From NCBI RefSeq assembly GCF_900094795.1, contig NZ_FMBC01000008.1, positions 1 to 64,000 on the forward strand: DNA of 64,000 nt, written 5' to 3'. The stretch is from Kosakonia oryziphila (GTDB lineage: Bacteria; Pseudomonadota; Gammaproteobacteria; Enterobacterales; Enterobacteriaceae). Each line of letters opens with the position of its first letter. Position 1 is the first letter of the stretch. Positions 45,596 to 55,370 of this stretch are shown here, in pieces. Both the position numbers and the translations under genes were made by a program. The notes under the pieces were generated by a model. It was not told where the DNA came from, did no database searches, and worked only from the letters and a program-made list of their open reading frames with translations.

Positions 45596-46804
45596 TCAGC
45601 GGTCGCTGGCCAATGGCTGCCAGAGCGTAATCAGCCCGGAAGTCAGCCCGCCACGCCAGCAAAGTGCATCATGCCCGCCGTCAACCTGACGCCAGAAAAC
45701 CGGCTGTTGTATGCGTTGTAGCTGAGAAAAAAGAGCCTGATTGGCGCGAAAAATAAGCGGTTCGCGCACACCCGCTTCCAGCACAATGCGCAGGCCGGAG
45801 GGATGCAGTTCACCACTTTGAAGTTGTTGGATAATGATGCCATTCTGTTCTGCGCCACGATGCGGCCACCAGTAAGAGCCGGACTGACTCAGTACGCAGC
45901 CAAAACGCTGCGGCCAGTGCAGCGCGGCATAAAGTGAAGAGAGACCGCCAAAACTCTGTCCGGCCACCACAGTGCGCTCAGCACGATCGCTGAACGGCGC
46001 CAGTACCTGCACCTGAGGCAGCAGTTCTTCCTGCACTGCCAGCCAGAAATCGGCATTGCAGGGCAGTTCGCGCGTGCGGTGCGCGTTATCAATCACATCG
46101 ATCAGCACATAGACCGCCGTCGGTAATTGTCCCTCGTTGGTGAGCGCGGCCAGTGCAGGCCAGACCGGCATGCTCTGCGCCCAGAATTGCCCGTCAAGCA
46201 GCACCGCCAGCGGGCGTTCAGCGGTGTTTTCCTCGCCAGTGGTGTAGATCCACACGCGGCGCGTGTTGTTCAGTCGTTGGCTACGCCAGTGCAGTAATTG
46301 CGGTTCATTAAAAGGGTTCTCAGATGCCTGCCAGCCCGGCTGTAGCGGTGCATCGGGCATTTCCAGCGCCGAAACCGGATGCCCACGCCCGCCACGCCAG
46401 CTTTGCGGGTTAAGCGGATCGGCAATCGCCTGCGTCAACAGTTTGCGCCAGCCTTCGCGCAGAGCGGCGTGATCTGGCGGAATGGCCGCAAACACTGCGG
46501 GGGGAAAATCGTCGTGATTTTGTGAAGGTATCAGGCAGTAGCTGCCGCGCCAGCCCGCTTCAAGGCGGATTTCCCGCCACCAGACATCGGTACCGGCAAC
46601 GCGCTCAAGTGATTGCGGCCGGGCATTTTGATGATGATCGGTCACGCCGGTGATATAGAGCCAGACCCGTTGAATGGGGGACGTGGTTTCCGTGCCTGCC
46701 GGATCCCGCCACCAAAACGTGACGCGGTATTCACCCGATTCCTGCACCCATTCTGGTCCCTGTTTTGACTCCCACCAGGCATCACTTCCTGTTGTTGATG
46801 TCAC
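45596..46804 (-). CDS. fes: ferric enterobactin esterase Fes
   Basis: This cytoplasmic esterase of about 402 residues cleaves Fe-enterobactin so the iron can be released. It has an N-terminal Fes domain with YITGVTDHHQN and a C-terminal alpha/beta-hydrolase (esterase D-like) domain. The nucleophile Ser is in VVAGQSFGGLSS and the catalytic His in DGGHDALCW. I chose GTG 46804 because GGAG lies 8 bases before it and it gives the family N-terminal length; an ATG-led extension to 46891 would cross the Fur box. Confidence 0.93.
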   Translation of the reverse strand: MTSTTGSDAWWESKQGPEWVQESGEYRVTFWWRDPAGTETTSPIQRVWLYITGVTDHHQNARPQSLERVAGTDVWWREIRLEAGWRGSYCLIPSQNHDDFPPAVFAAIPPDHAALREGWRKLLTQAIADPLNPQSWRGGRGHPVSALEMPDAPLQPGWQASENPFNEPQLLHWRSQRLNNTRRVWIYTTGEENTAERPLAVLLDGQFWAQSMPVWPALAALTNEGQLPTAVYVLIDVIDNAHRTRELPCNADFWLAVQEELLPQVQVLAPFSDRAERTVVAGQSFGGLSSLYAALHWPQRFGCVLSQSGSYWWPHRGAEQNGIIIQQLQSGELHPSGLRIVLEAGVREPLIFRANQALFSQLQRIQQPVFWRQVDGGHDALCWRGGLTSGLITLWQPLASDR

Positions 46805-46858
46805 GTCTATTACTCCAAATATGCTGTGGAAATTTTTGCTTGCACTTCGAAATTTATT

Positions 46859-46883
46859 GATAATAATATTGATAACAATTTTC
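46859..46883. promoter_or_regulatory. Fur box between fes and fepA
   Basis: GATAAT followed by AATATT-GATAAC-A-ATTTTC gives overlapping Fur hexamers (about 14 of 19 matches for the best frame) in the divergent fes/fepA region, as in E. coli. Confidence 0.8.
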
Positions 46884-47060
46884 ATTTGCAATAGCGTATT
46901 GACACACTGTGCGAAGCGCGTCTTTCACTACATTGGCCACCTTTGTCGATGCTGCTCAGGCTGAGTAGCTCGCTTTATGTTGGCTCCATGATGCCGCCTC
47001 CTCTCCCTCTGGGAATGGATTAACCGGGAAGCGGCGATGAGATGAAAAGCAGGTAAAACA

Positions 47061-49316
47061 ATGAATAACAAAATCAATACCTTGACCTTGTTGGTCAATC
47101 TGGGGATCTACGGTGCTGCCTTGCCCGCCATGGCGGCAGACAGCAATACCACCAACTCCACCGCGACGGATGACACCATCGTCGTTACCGCCGCGCAGCA
47201 AAATTTGCAGGCGCCGGGCGTTTCCACTATCACCGCTGACGAAATTCGTAAAAACCCGCCAGCGCGCGACGTTTCTGAAATTATCCGTACCATGCCAGGC
47301 GTTAACTTAACCGGTAACGCCACCAGCGGTCAGCGTGGCAACAACCGCCAAATCGATATTCGCGGTATGGGCCCGGAAAACACCCTGATCCTGATTGATG
47401 GCAAACCGGTTACCAGCCGCAACTCCGTGCGCCTTGGCTGGCGCGGTGAGCGTGACAGCCGCGGTGACACCAACTGGGTGCCGCCAGAGATGATCGAACG
47501 TATCGAAGTGATTCGTGGCCCGGCAGCGGCGCGTTACGGTAACGGCGCGGCTGGCGGCGTGGTGAATATCATCACCAAAAAGGATAAAACAACCGAATGG
47601 CACGGCGCATGGAACACCTGGTTCAACGCGCCGGAACATAAAGACGAAGGCGCCACCAAACGTACCGACTTTAGCCTGAGCGGCCCGCTGGGCGGCGATG
47701 TCAGCTTCCGCCTGTATGGCAACCTGGCTAAAACCCAGGCCGACGCGTGGGACATCAACCAGGATCACCAGTCTGAACGTACCGGGATCTATGCCAACAC
47801 CATGGCCGCCGGGCGCGAAGGTTCGATTAACAAAGATATCAATGGCGTGGTGCGCTGGGACTTCGCACCCTTGCAGTCGCTGGAGTTCGAAGCCGGGTAC
47901 AGCCGCCAGGGGAATCTCTACGCGGGCGATACGCAGAACACTAACAACGACAGCAGCACCAATAACTACGTGAAAGAGAACTATGGCAAAGAGACTAACC
48001 GCCTTTATCGCCAGAACTACTCTGTCACCTGGAATGGCGGCTGGGATAACGGTGTGACCACCAATAACTGGCTCCAGTATGAGCACACACGCAACTCGCG
48101 TCTCGGCGAAGGCCTGGCGGGCGGTCAGGAAGGGTTATTCAACACCAATAAGTTCACCGATATCGATCTCTCGGACGTGATGCTGCATAACGAAGTGAAC
48201 CTGCCGCTGGATCTACTGGTTAACCAGACGCTGACGCTGGGAACCGAGTGGAACCAGCAACGGATGAAAGACATGGCGTCGAATCAGCAGGCTTTCCAGG
48301 GCGGCCCGATTTCCGGTCTGAGCAGCACCAACCGCAGCCCCTACTCCAGCGCCGACATCTACTCGGTATTCGCGGAAGACAATATGGAGCTGACCGACAG
48401 CACCATGCTAACGCCGGCTCTGCGCTTTGATCATCACACCATTGTCGGCAATAACTGGAGCCCATCACTGAACCTGTCGCAGGGGCTGGGCGATGGCTTC
48501 ACGCTGAAAATGGGGATTGCCCGCGCTTACAAAGCACCGAGCCTCTATCAGACCAACCCGAACTACATCCTCTACAGTAAGGGCCAGGGTTGCTACGCCA
48601 GTGGCAGCGGCGTGGGTTGCTACATGATGGGTAACGACGATCTGAAAGCGGAAACCAGCATCAACAAAGAGATTGGTCTGGAGTTCAAACATGAGGGCTG
48701 GCTGGCTGGCGTGACCTGGTTCCGCAACGATTACCGCAACAAGATTGAAGCCGGTTATTCACCGCTGAGCCAGACCTCTGTTGGCAGTACCAAAACCGAT
48801 CTCTATCAATGGGAAAACGTGCCAAAAGCGGTAGTGGAAGGTTTAGAAGGCACACTGAACGTGCCGGTCAGCGATGCGGTAACGTGGAGCAACAACTTCA
48901 CTTACATGCTGCAAAGCAAAAACAAGACCACTGGAGAACGTCTGTCGATCATTCCGGAGTACACAGTAAACTCCACCCTGAGCTGGCAGATTGTGCCGGA
49001 TATTTCTGTTCAGTCGACCTTTACCTGGTACGGCAAACAGGAACCGAAAAAGTATGACTATCAGGGCAACCGCGTGACCGGTTCCGCCACCAATGGAGTC
49101 AGCCCTTACAGTATTGTTGGCCTGAGCGGCACCTGGGATGTGACCAAATACGTCAGCCTGACGGCCGGTATCGATAACCTGTTCGATAAACGCCACTGGC
49201 GCGCGGGTAACGCCCAGAGCACCGGCGGTAGCACCGGCTGGATGTATGGCGCTGGCGCAGAAACCTATAACGAATCGGGCCGCACCTGGTATATGAGTGT
49301 GAATACCCACTTCTAA
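47061..49316 (+). CDS. fepA: ferric enterobactin outer-membrane receptor FepA
   Basis: This 751-residue TonB-dependent receptor has a signal peptide (about 1-25, ending AMA). The TonB box region DDTIVVTAA is near 36-44. The plug domain includes IRTMPGVNLTGN, RQIDIRGMGPENTLILIDG and RGPAAARYGNGAAGGVVNI. A 22-strand barrel ends with the aromatic TWYMSVNTHF. AGGT precedes ATG 47061. The entD gene follows on the same strand, probably in one transcript. Confidence 0.97.
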   Translation: MNNKINTLTLLVNLGIYGAALPAMAADSNTTNSTATDDTIVVTAAQQNLQAPGVSTITADEIRKNPPARDVSEIIRTMPGVNLTGNATSGQRGNNRQIDIRGMGPENTLILIDGKPVTSRNSVRLGWRGERDSRGDTNWVPPEMIERIEVIRGPAAARYGNGAAGGVVNIITKKDKTTEWHGAWNTWFNAPEHKDEGATKRTDFSLSGPLGGDVSFRLYGNLAKTQADAWDINQDHQSERTGIYANTMAAGREGSINKDINGVVRWDFAPLQSLEFEAGYSRQGNLYAGDTQNTNNDSSTNNYVKENYGKETNRLYRQNYSVTWNGGWDNGVTTNNWLQYEHTRNSRLGEGLAGGQEGLFNTNKFTDIDLSDVMLHNEVNLPLDLLVNQTLTLGTEWNQQRMKDMASNQQAFQGGPISGLSSTNRSPYSSADIYSVFAEDNMELTDSTMLTPALRFDHHTIVGNNWSPSLNLSQGLGDGFTLKMGIARAYKAPSLYQTNPNYILYSKGQGCYASGSGVGCYMMGNDDLKAETSINKEIGLEFKHEGWLAGVTWFRNDYRNKIEAGYSPLSQTSVGSTKTDLYQWENVPKAVVEGLEGTLNVPVSDAVTWSNNFTYMLQSKNKTTGERLSIIPEYTVNSTLSWQIVPDISVQSTFTWYGKQEPKKYDYQGNRVTGSATNGVSPYSIVGLSGTWDVTKYVSLTAGIDNLFDKRHWRAGNAQSTGGSTGWMYGAGAETYNESGRTWYMSVNTHF

Positions 49317-49389
49317 GTTGCACCCGCCCTCTCCCCCAACGGAAGATCTCCCGCTTCCCGGCGGGGAGAGCGCCAGGCGAGAAAACACC

Positions 49390-50052
49390 ATGCACACCAC
49401 GCATCACACTATTTCCCTCGCCGGTCATACGCTTCATTTGATCGACTTTCTTCCCGCGACGTTTACCCACGCCGATCTGCTCTGGTTGCCCCATCACGAC
49501 GCGCTGGCACACTGTGCGTTAAAGCGCCAGACCGAGCATCTGGCCGGGCGTATCGCCGCGCTGTACGCATTACAGGAGCATGGTTTCAGTACGATTCCGG
49601 CCATTGGCCTGGCAGGTGAACCCTGCTGGCCGCAAGGCGTATCGGGTAGCATCAGCCACAGCGGGCAGCGTGCCGTTGCCGTGGTGGCACCGCATCCTGT
49701 AGGCGTTGATCTTGAGGCGCAGTTCAGCCCGGCGCTGTGCGATGAATTGGCTGCAAGCATTGTTAACGAGCAGGAACAGGCGCTGCTGGCCGCCTGCACC
49801 TTGCCGTTTCCGTTGGCGTTAACGCTCGCCTTCAGCGCGAAAGAGAGCCTTTACAAAGCGTTTTCCTCGCTGGCGCAGCCCTTCCCCGGCTTTGCCAGCA
49901 CCCATATCACCGCCATTGACGAATGGCATCTTGAACTGCGTTTTCTGGCGGAATTTTCCCCACAACTGATTGATAAAAAAGCAAACATCCACTGGAAAGC
50001 CAACCATAAACAGGTGATGACGCTAGCCGTTGGTTTGCCGTTCGGATGGTGA
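49390..50052 (+). CDS. entD: phosphopantetheinyl transferase EntD
   Basis: This 220-residue Sfp-type transferase adds phosphopantetheine to EntB and EntF. Motifs are GSISHSGQRAVAVVA, GVDLE (Mg-binding) and FSAKESLYKAF. I chose ATG 49390, which gives the HTISLAGHTLHLIDF start resembling E. coli EntD; the in-frame frame from 49318 runs through an intergenic hairpin. The gap after fepA holds a CCCTCTCCCC...GGGGAGAG palindrome (about 49327-49370). Confidence 0.92.
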   Translation: MHTTHHTISLAGHTLHLIDFLPATFTHADLLWLPHHDALAHCALKRQTEHLAGRIAALYALQEHGFSTIPAIGLAGEPCWPQGVSGSISHSGQRAVAVVAPHPVGVDLEAQFSPALCDELAASIVNEQEQALLAACTLPFPLALTLAFSAKESLYKAFSSLAQPFPGFASTHITAIDEWHLELRFLAEFSPQLIDKKANIHWKANHKQVMTLAVGLPFGW

Positions 50053-50076
50053 TCTTTTTATCTTAATAATGCACTT

Positions 50077-50215
50077 TACCAACACCCGTGCCGCCGCGCG
50101 CAGTATCGCCATAGTGTGCCAGGAGCTGAAGTTGTTTGAAAATCTCAACGTCGCGGAGAATATTTTTCCCGGCTGCGGGCGGCAAAAAGGCGTGGCGGTG
50201 ATGGAAGGTAAATAG
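50077..50215 (+). pseudogene. fragment of a sugar ABC ATPase (RbsA-like)
   Basis: The translation IAIVCQELKLFENLNVAENIF is the Q-loop region that follows Walker A in RbsA-type ATPases (usual form IVYQELxLFPNLSVAENIF). It is preceded by RAAARS and followed by unrelated residues and a stop. There is no Walker A, Walker B or signature. It is a remnant of about 45 codons, not closely matching the intact RbsA-type gene at 24811-26313. Confidence 0.75.
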
Positions 50216-50223
50216 ACCAGCTT

Positions 50224-50256
50224 GCCCGGCTCGCACGATGCGGCCGGGCATTTTTT
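50224..50256 (+). terminator. intrinsic terminator after fepA-entD
   Basis: GCCCGGC ... GCCGGGC hairpin followed by ATTTTTT on the plus strand. It lies at the end of the fepA-entD unit and immediately before the stop of the convergent chemoreceptor gene. Confidence 0.85.
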
Positions 50257-50257
50257 A

Positions 50258-51940
50258 TTAAAACGCTTCCCACTCGGTATTCGGCGCTTTACTGGCGCTG
50301 GCGAGCGTCGGGCTCAGCGCCGATTTTCCGGCATTCGGCGCTTTAGATGCTGGTTTGCTGGCAGCCCCTGGCGCAGCAACATCGCCCGGCAGCTTAAACA
50401 CCGACACGATTTCGGTCAGTTGGTAAGCCTGTTGCTCCAGCGAAGCGGAGGTGGCGGAGGACTCTTCCACCAGCGCGGCGTTCTGCTGGGTAACGCCGTC
50501 CATTTGCAAAATCGCCGTGCCGACCTGAACTATCCCTTTACTCTGCTCGCTGGATGCCGACGCGATCTCGCCCATGATGTCCGTCACGCTGGTGACTGAA
50601 CGCAGGATGTTATCCATCGATTCGCTGGTCAGCGTCACCTGGTCGTAACCGTTATTGACGTTAACCACTGACTCGTCGATCAGCGCTTTGATCTCTTTCG
50701 CCGCACCGGCACTGCGCTGCGCCAGGTTACGAACTTCGCTGGCGACGACGGCAAAACCGCGCCCCTGTTCACCAGCACGCGCGGCCTCCACGGCGGCGTT
50801 TAGCGCGAGGATATTGGTCTGGAAAGCAATGCTGTCGATCACATTGATAATGTCAGTGATTTTCTGCGAACTTTCGGTAATGTTCTTCATGCTGGCGATG
50901 ACTGCCTGCACCCGTTGTTCACCGGTGTTCACCGCTTCCGACGCGGTTTTCGCCAGTTGGCTGGCTTGGTTGGCGTTGTCGGCGTTCTGTTTCACCACTG
51001 CGCTTAACTCTTCCATGCTGGCGGCGGTTTGGGTCAGCGCCGCAGCCTGCTCTTCGGTGCGCGAAGAGAGATCGGTATTCCCGGAAGCGATTTCGCTGGT
51101 TCCCTGGTAGATTTCTCCGGCACTGTTACGGATCTGAGCGACGGTTTTCACCCAGTTCTCCTGCATCGTTGCCAGATACGGGATCAACTGCCCAACTTCG
51201 TTGCGCCCCAGGTCCCTGGTCGGTTTATCCAGACTCCCAACCGACAGCACCTGCAAATGCTGTTTCACCCACTCCAGCGAACGCGCCAGGTACAGCGCCA
51301 GGTAACGTTCCGACAGTACCAGCATCGCCAGGCCAATGACCATCGCAATAATAATGATGGTGCGCGTCACCGACACCCAACTGGCTATACGCCCATTCGC
51401 CGCAGATTTCAGATCGTGAATTTCCTGGTTGTAAGCGACGATAGCCTGCGAAAAACCACTGCGCAGCGGGCTGAACTGATCTTTCGACAGTTGCGCATAA
51501 CTCGTGGCGTTGTTCCCCTTAACAGCGGCAAACATAGGAGTAATGGCCTGGTTAAACAGTGTCAGCGAACTGTTGTAGATATTATCCGTGGCAGTGGTGC
51601 TGATATTAGCGTGGTCGGTAGCTTTAAACTGATTCAACCCGCCCTGCAGAAAGTCGATATCTTTGCCGATTTGCTCGATGGTTTGTTGGTAGTTTTGAGT
51701 ATCGTTATTTGCCTGGTAAACCATCGCGCGATCCATCAGCAGTTTCACCTGATAGTAGCGGTCGCTGGCGTTATTGATAATGTCGCCGTTCACCTGCTGA
51801 ACATTGGTGAGTTCAACTTCGCCCGTTAAGCCGTTTAATGCATGCAGTGAGAAAAACGACACACCGCCCCAGAGCAGAGTGAAAATGATCAGGATCGCAA
51901 GCATCACGACCTTGATTTTTAAATTTCGAATAAAGTGCAT
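50258..51940 (-). CDS. methyl-accepting chemotaxis receptor
   Basis: This 560-residue Tsr/Tar-type receptor has a first membrane helix (about 9-31), a periplasmic four-helix-bundle sensor (about 32-190) and a second helix (about 192-212). A HAMP domain and a long coiled coil follow. Its conserved signalling tip is [23 protein letters not shown] and [18 protein letters not shown]. The last residues, EWEAF, fit the NWETF-type pentapeptide that tethers CheR/CheB. The ligand is unknown. A sigma-28 promoter upstream supports flagellar-regulon control, so the cell is probably motile. Confidence 0.93.
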   Translation of the reverse strand: MHFIRNLKIKVVMLAILIIFTLLWGGVSFFSLHALNGLTGEVELTNVQQVNGDIINNASDRYYQVKLLMDRAMVYQANNDTQNYQQTIEQIGKDIDFLQGGLNQFKATDHANISTTATDNIYNSSLTLFNQAITPMFAAVKGNNATSYAQLSKDQFSPLRSGFSQAIVAYNQEIHDLKSAANGRIASWVSVTRTIIIIAMVIGLAMLVLSERYLALYLARSLEWVKQHLQVLSVGSLDKPTRDLGRNEVGQLIPYLATMQENWVKTVAQIRNSAGEIYQGTSEIASGNTDLSSRTEEQAAALTQTAASMEELSAVVKQNADNANQASQLAKTASEAVNTGEQRVQAVIASMKNITESSQKITDIINVIDSIAFQTNILALNAAVEAARAGEQGRGFAVVASEVRNLAQRSAGAAKEIKALIDESVVNVNNGYDQVTLTSESMDNILRSVTSVTDIMGEIASASSEQSKGIVQVGTAILQMDGVTQQNAALVEESSATSASLEQQAYQLTEIVSVFKLPGDVAAPGAASKPASKAPNAGKSALSPTLASASKAPNTEWEAF

Positions 51941-52002
51941 AAAAATCCCGGTAAGTTGCTGTGAAGAAAAGAAATAGCAGTCATACAGCGCTGCTTAAAT
52001 TT

Positions 52003-52030
52003 CCATCGGCGTTACGACAGAGTTAATTAA
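52003..52030 (-). promoter_or_regulatory. sigma-28 (FliA) promoter of the chemoreceptor
   Basis: On the minus strand TTAATTAA (52030-52023), a 12-base spacer, then GCCGATGG (52010-52003). This resembles the flagellar class 3 consensus TAAAGTTT-N11-GCCGATAA and lies about 65 bases before the receptor start. Confidence 0.75.
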
Positions 52031-52172
52031 GATTAAAAAGAAATAAGGCGGTGGCTTTTATTTGAAAATAGTGATGACAACCACTGCGGGTGTCGTGGGG
52101 GAAATGCCCGCTGACGCTGCGCGAACCGGGTCTACGAATTTAGCAAACCGCTGACTCACCCTATGAGTAAAG

Positions 52173-52450
52173 GTTCCGTTCACCAGACGTTCGGTAGTTT
52201 CAGAAACATGACATCACGTGAACGGGACAAGGGGAGCTGCCGCGCTCCCCTTGCCAATCCCCGCGGCCCCGCGGGAAATCGGTGCTGCGCACTACACTCA
52301 CCTCCCACGCATCTGCCTGCGGTCGGCTCGACTCGACGTCCTGTCTCGTTTCACCTCTGGTCGCCATCCATGGCGTCCAGACCTTGTCATCTGCGCTTCG
52401 GTTCGCCGATTTCAGCGGGGACACAACCCCTCGCTGTGAGAGTTGTGCCC
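52173..52450 (-). repeat. nested inverted-repeat element, copy C
   Basis: In reverse orientation it carries the same core, right hairpin and terminal stem as copies A and B. In the hairpin, C-A-A-G-G-G-G / C-C-C-C-T-T-G replaces A-A-A-G-G-G-G / C-C-C-C-T-T-T, a compensatory change. An adjacent pair becomes G-U only when read on the minus strand. It lies between divergent genes (chemoreceptor and peptide-binding protein). The flanks 52031-52172 and 52451-52680 show no gene. Confidence 0.85.
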
Positions 52451-52696
52451 AAAAATAGCTTAGACATGGCTGTATGTGCATTGGTCATTGGCCGGGTGAG
52501 CGCAGCGATGCGCCAGAACTATCAGCAATCGGCGCTGGGTACTCGCCCTGCGCATTTTTCCCCTAATGACAAAAAAATCTGGCTTATGCGCATGCAGCAT
52601 ATAGAAAGATGAATTTAAACTTTAAGAAACGGCGGAAGCTGGCCTACCTTAGCAGTACAAAATAATCACATCGTATTAACTTTTCAGGGATTTCTT

Positions 52697-54265
52697 ATGA
52701 CTAAAAAACTACTGTCTGTTGTCATATTGACGCTCCTTTCTGCTGCCAGCTACGCAGCAACACCGCCGGATACGCTGGTAGTCGCTCAGGGTTTAGATGA
52801 TATTGTCAGCCTTGACCCAGCGGAAGCGAACGAACTCTCCAGTATTCAGACCGTGCCGAGCCTGTATCAGCGCCTGGTACAGCCCGATCGTGAAAATCCG
52901 GAAAAAATCACCCCAATTCTGGCCGAAAGCTGGCAGGCAGACCCAGCGGCAAAAACCCTGACCATCAAACTGAAGAGCGACGCGAAATTTGCCTCCGGCA
53001 ACCCACTGCGCCCGGAAGATGTAATTTTCTCTTATACCCGCGCGGTGACACTCAACAAATCCCCGGCGTTTATCCTCAACGTCCTCGGCTGGCAGCCAGA
53101 TAATATTGCCAGCCAGTTGAAAAAAGTGGATGACCACACCCTGCAACTGCACTGGACGGCGGATGTCAGCCCGGCGGTAGCGCTGAATATTCTCTCCACG
53201 CCGATTGCCTCGATCGTGGATGAGAAGCTGGTCAGCGCTAATGTGCAGGGAAATGACTTCGGCAACGCCTGGCTGAAGATGCACTCGGCGGGCAGCGGCG
53301 CGTTTAAAATGCGCGTCTACCAGCCACACCAGGCCATTGTGCTGGATGCCAACGCCAGCGCACCAGGCGGTGCGCCGAAGCTTAAAAACATCATCATTAA
53401 AAACGTACCGAATCCGGCTTCCCGCCGTCTGTTGATCCAGCAGGGCGATGCCGATGTCGCACGCGATCTGGGCGCCGATCAAATCAGCGCGCTGGCGGAT
53501 AAAAAAGGCGTGAAAGTGCTGAGCATTCCGTCCGCCGAGCAGAATTACCTGGTATTTAACACCGGCAACAGCGCCAACCCGCTGCTGAACAACCCGGCAT
53601 TCTGGGAAGCCGCGCGCTGGCTGGTTGATTACAACGGCATCACCAAAGATCTGCTGAAAGGCCAGTATTTTGTTCACCAGAGTTTCCTGCCGGTTGGCCT
53701 GCCGGGCGCGCTGGAGGATAACCCGTTCACCTTTGATCCGGCGAAAGCAAAAGCGATCCTCGCTAAAGCGGGCATTAAAGATGCGCACTTCACACTGGAT
53801 GTCGAAAACAAACCGCCGTTTATCACCATTGCCCAGTCAATGCAGGCCAGCTTCGCCCAGGGCGGCGTGAAAGTGGATCTGCTGCCCGCAGCGGGCAGTC
53901 AGGTGTACGCCCGAGTACGGGCAAAACAGCATCAGGCGGCGATTCGTTTGTGGATCCCTGACTACTTCGACGCTCACTCTAACGCCAGCGCTTTTGCCTG
54001 GAACGATGGAAAATCCAGCACCGTAGCCGGGCTCAACGGCTGGCAGATCCCGCAACTGAATAAAGAGACGCTGGCGGCAGTGGCCGAGCCGGATGCGGCA
54101 AAACGCCTCGAACTGTATAAGAAAATGCAACAGGAATTGCAGCACAACTCACCATATGTCTTTGTCGATCAAGGCAAAACGCAGATCGTGGTACGTGATA
54201 ACGTGAAAGGCTACCAGCAAGGCCTGAATGCCGATATGGTATGGTACGACCACGTCACCAAGTAA
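52697..54265 (+). CDS. peptide-type ABC transporter binding protein (SBP_bac_5)
   Basis: This 522-residue periplasmic protein has a signal peptide (about 1-20, ending YAA). The DppA/OppA-type fold shows PDTLVVAQGLDDIVSLDPA, LYQRLVQ, FASGNPLRPEDVIFSYTRAV, GSGAFKM and NPASRRLLIQQGDAD. AGGGAT precedes ATG 52697. It heads a five-gene operon. Ligands of this family include peptides, nickel, glycosides and opines; nothing here identifies which. Confidence 0.88.
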   Translation: MTKKLLSVVILTLLSAASYAATPPDTLVVAQGLDDIVSLDPAEANELSSIQTVPSLYQRLVQPDRENPEKITPILAESWQADPAAKTLTIKLKSDAKFASGNPLRPEDVIFSYTRAVTLNKSPAFILNVLGWQPDNIASQLKKVDDHTLQLHWTADVSPAVALNILSTPIASIVDEKLVSANVQGNDFGNAWLKMHSAGSGAFKMRVYQPHQAIVLDANASAPGGAPKLKNIIIKNVPNPASRRLLIQQGDADVARDLGADQISALADKKGVKVLSIPSAEQNYLVFNTGNSANPLLNNPAFWEAARWLVDYNGITKDLLKGQYFVHQSFLPVGLPGALEDNPFTFDPAKAKAILAKAGIKDAHFTLDVENKPPFITIAQSMQASFAQGGVKVDLLPAAGSQVYARVRAKQHQAAIRLWIPDYFDAHSNASAFAWNDGKSSTVAGLNGWQIPQLNKETLAAVAEPDAAKRLELYKKMQQELQHNSPYVFVDQGKTQIVVRDNVKGYQQGLNADMVWYDHVTK

Positions 54266-54273
54266 CGTTTCCT

Positions 54274-54297
54274 CCTCCCGCCCACGCGGGAGGGTTC
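54274..54297 (+). terminator. attenuating hairpin after the binding-protein gene
   Basis: CCTCCCGC-CCAC-GCGGGAGG followed by GTTC. The T-tract is weak, so it probably lowers expression of the membrane components relative to the binding protein and protects the upstream mRNA. Confidence 0.6.
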
Positions 54298-54320
54298 TTT
54301 CGCTGAAGACGAGTTTTTCC

Positions 54321-55370
54321 ATGTCAGTGGTCTTACCCAACAGAGCAGAGCGGCGCATCAAACGCCCTCTGCTCGCGCTATTTCAGGGGCTGCTCACGCT
54401 AGCCCTGACGCTTTTTGGCCTGCTGCTGGTGACCTTTTCGTTATCGGCCTTCTCCCCCGTTGACCGGGTTTTGCAGATTGTCGGCGATCATGCCAGCCAG
54501 TCCACCTACGATCAGGTACGTCATCAACTGGGGCTGGACCAGACTTTGCCAGTGCAGTTCTGGCACTACCTGGTGAACCTGATACATGGCGATTTAGGCA
54601 CTGCCAGCGCGACCGGGCAACCGGTGTTGCAGGATCTGCTCGCCGCGTTTCCGGCGACGCTGGAGCTGGCAACGTTGGCGCTGGTTGTCGGCAGCGTGCT
54701 CGGCGTGATCGCGGGAGTTTTATGTGCGCGCTTTAAAGGCTCGCTGTGGGATATGGCGGTGCGCACCTTTACACTGCTCGGCAACTCGGTGCCAATTTTC
54801 TGGCTGGGTTTGTTGATGCTGGCGCTGTTTTACGCCCGGCTGCAATGGAGCGCCGGGCCGGGCAGACTCGATGATATCTACCAGTACACTGTCACGCCGC
54901 GCACGGGTTTTGCGCTGATCGACACCTGGCTTTCCGGTGACAACAGCGCGTTTAAAAATGCGCTCAGCCACCTGCTGCTGCCGGTATTGCTGCTGGCCTA
55001 CTATTCGCTGGCAAGCATTACTCGCCTTACCCGCTCTGCCTGCCTGAGTGAAATGAACAAAGAGTACATTTTGCTGGCGCGCGCCAAAGGCGCAGGTGAG
55101 ATGACCATTCTGCTGCGCCATGTACTGCCGAATATTCGCGGTACGCTGCTGACGGTGATCGCGCTGGCATACACCAGCATGCTGGAAGGCGCGGTACTCA
55201 CCGAAACGGTCTTCTCCTGGCCCGGTATTGGCCGTTATCTCACTACCGCACTGTTCGCTGGCGACACCACAGCCATCATGGGCGGTACGCTGGTGATTGG
55301 CGTCTGTTTTGTGCTGATCAATAACCTGACCGACCTGCTGGTACGGTTAACCGATCCGAGGGTGCGCTGA
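54321..55370 (+). CDS. peptide-type ABC transporter permease 1 (DppB-like)
   Basis: This 349-residue permease has six helices in the DppB/OppB pattern. An N-terminal helix (about 29-48) is followed by the periplasmic LGLDQTLPVQFWHYL, and the EAA loop EYILLARAKGAGEMTILLRHVLPN is near 250-275. It ends ETVFSWPGIGRYL...LTDPRVR. ATG 54321 (MSVVLPNRAERR) was chosen because an earlier in-frame start lies in the binding-protein gene and hairpin. The stop overlaps the next ATG (TGATG). Confidence 0.9.
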   Translation: MSVVLPNRAERRIKRPLLALFQGLLTLALTLFGLLLVTFSLSAFSPVDRVLQIVGDHASQSTYDQVRHQLGLDQTLPVQFWHYLVNLIHGDLGTASATGQPVLQDLLAAFPATLELATLALVVGSVLGVIAGVLCARFKGSLWDMAVRTFTLLGNSVPIFWLGLLMLALFYARLQWSAGPGRLDDIYQYTVTPRTGFALIDTWLSGDNSAFKNALSHLLLPVLLLAYYSLASITRLTRSACLSEMNKEYILLARAKGAGEMTILLRHVLPNIRGTLLTVIALAYTSMLEGAVLTETVFSWPGIGRYLTTALFAGDTTAIMGGTLVIGVCFVLINNLTDLLVRLTDPRVR

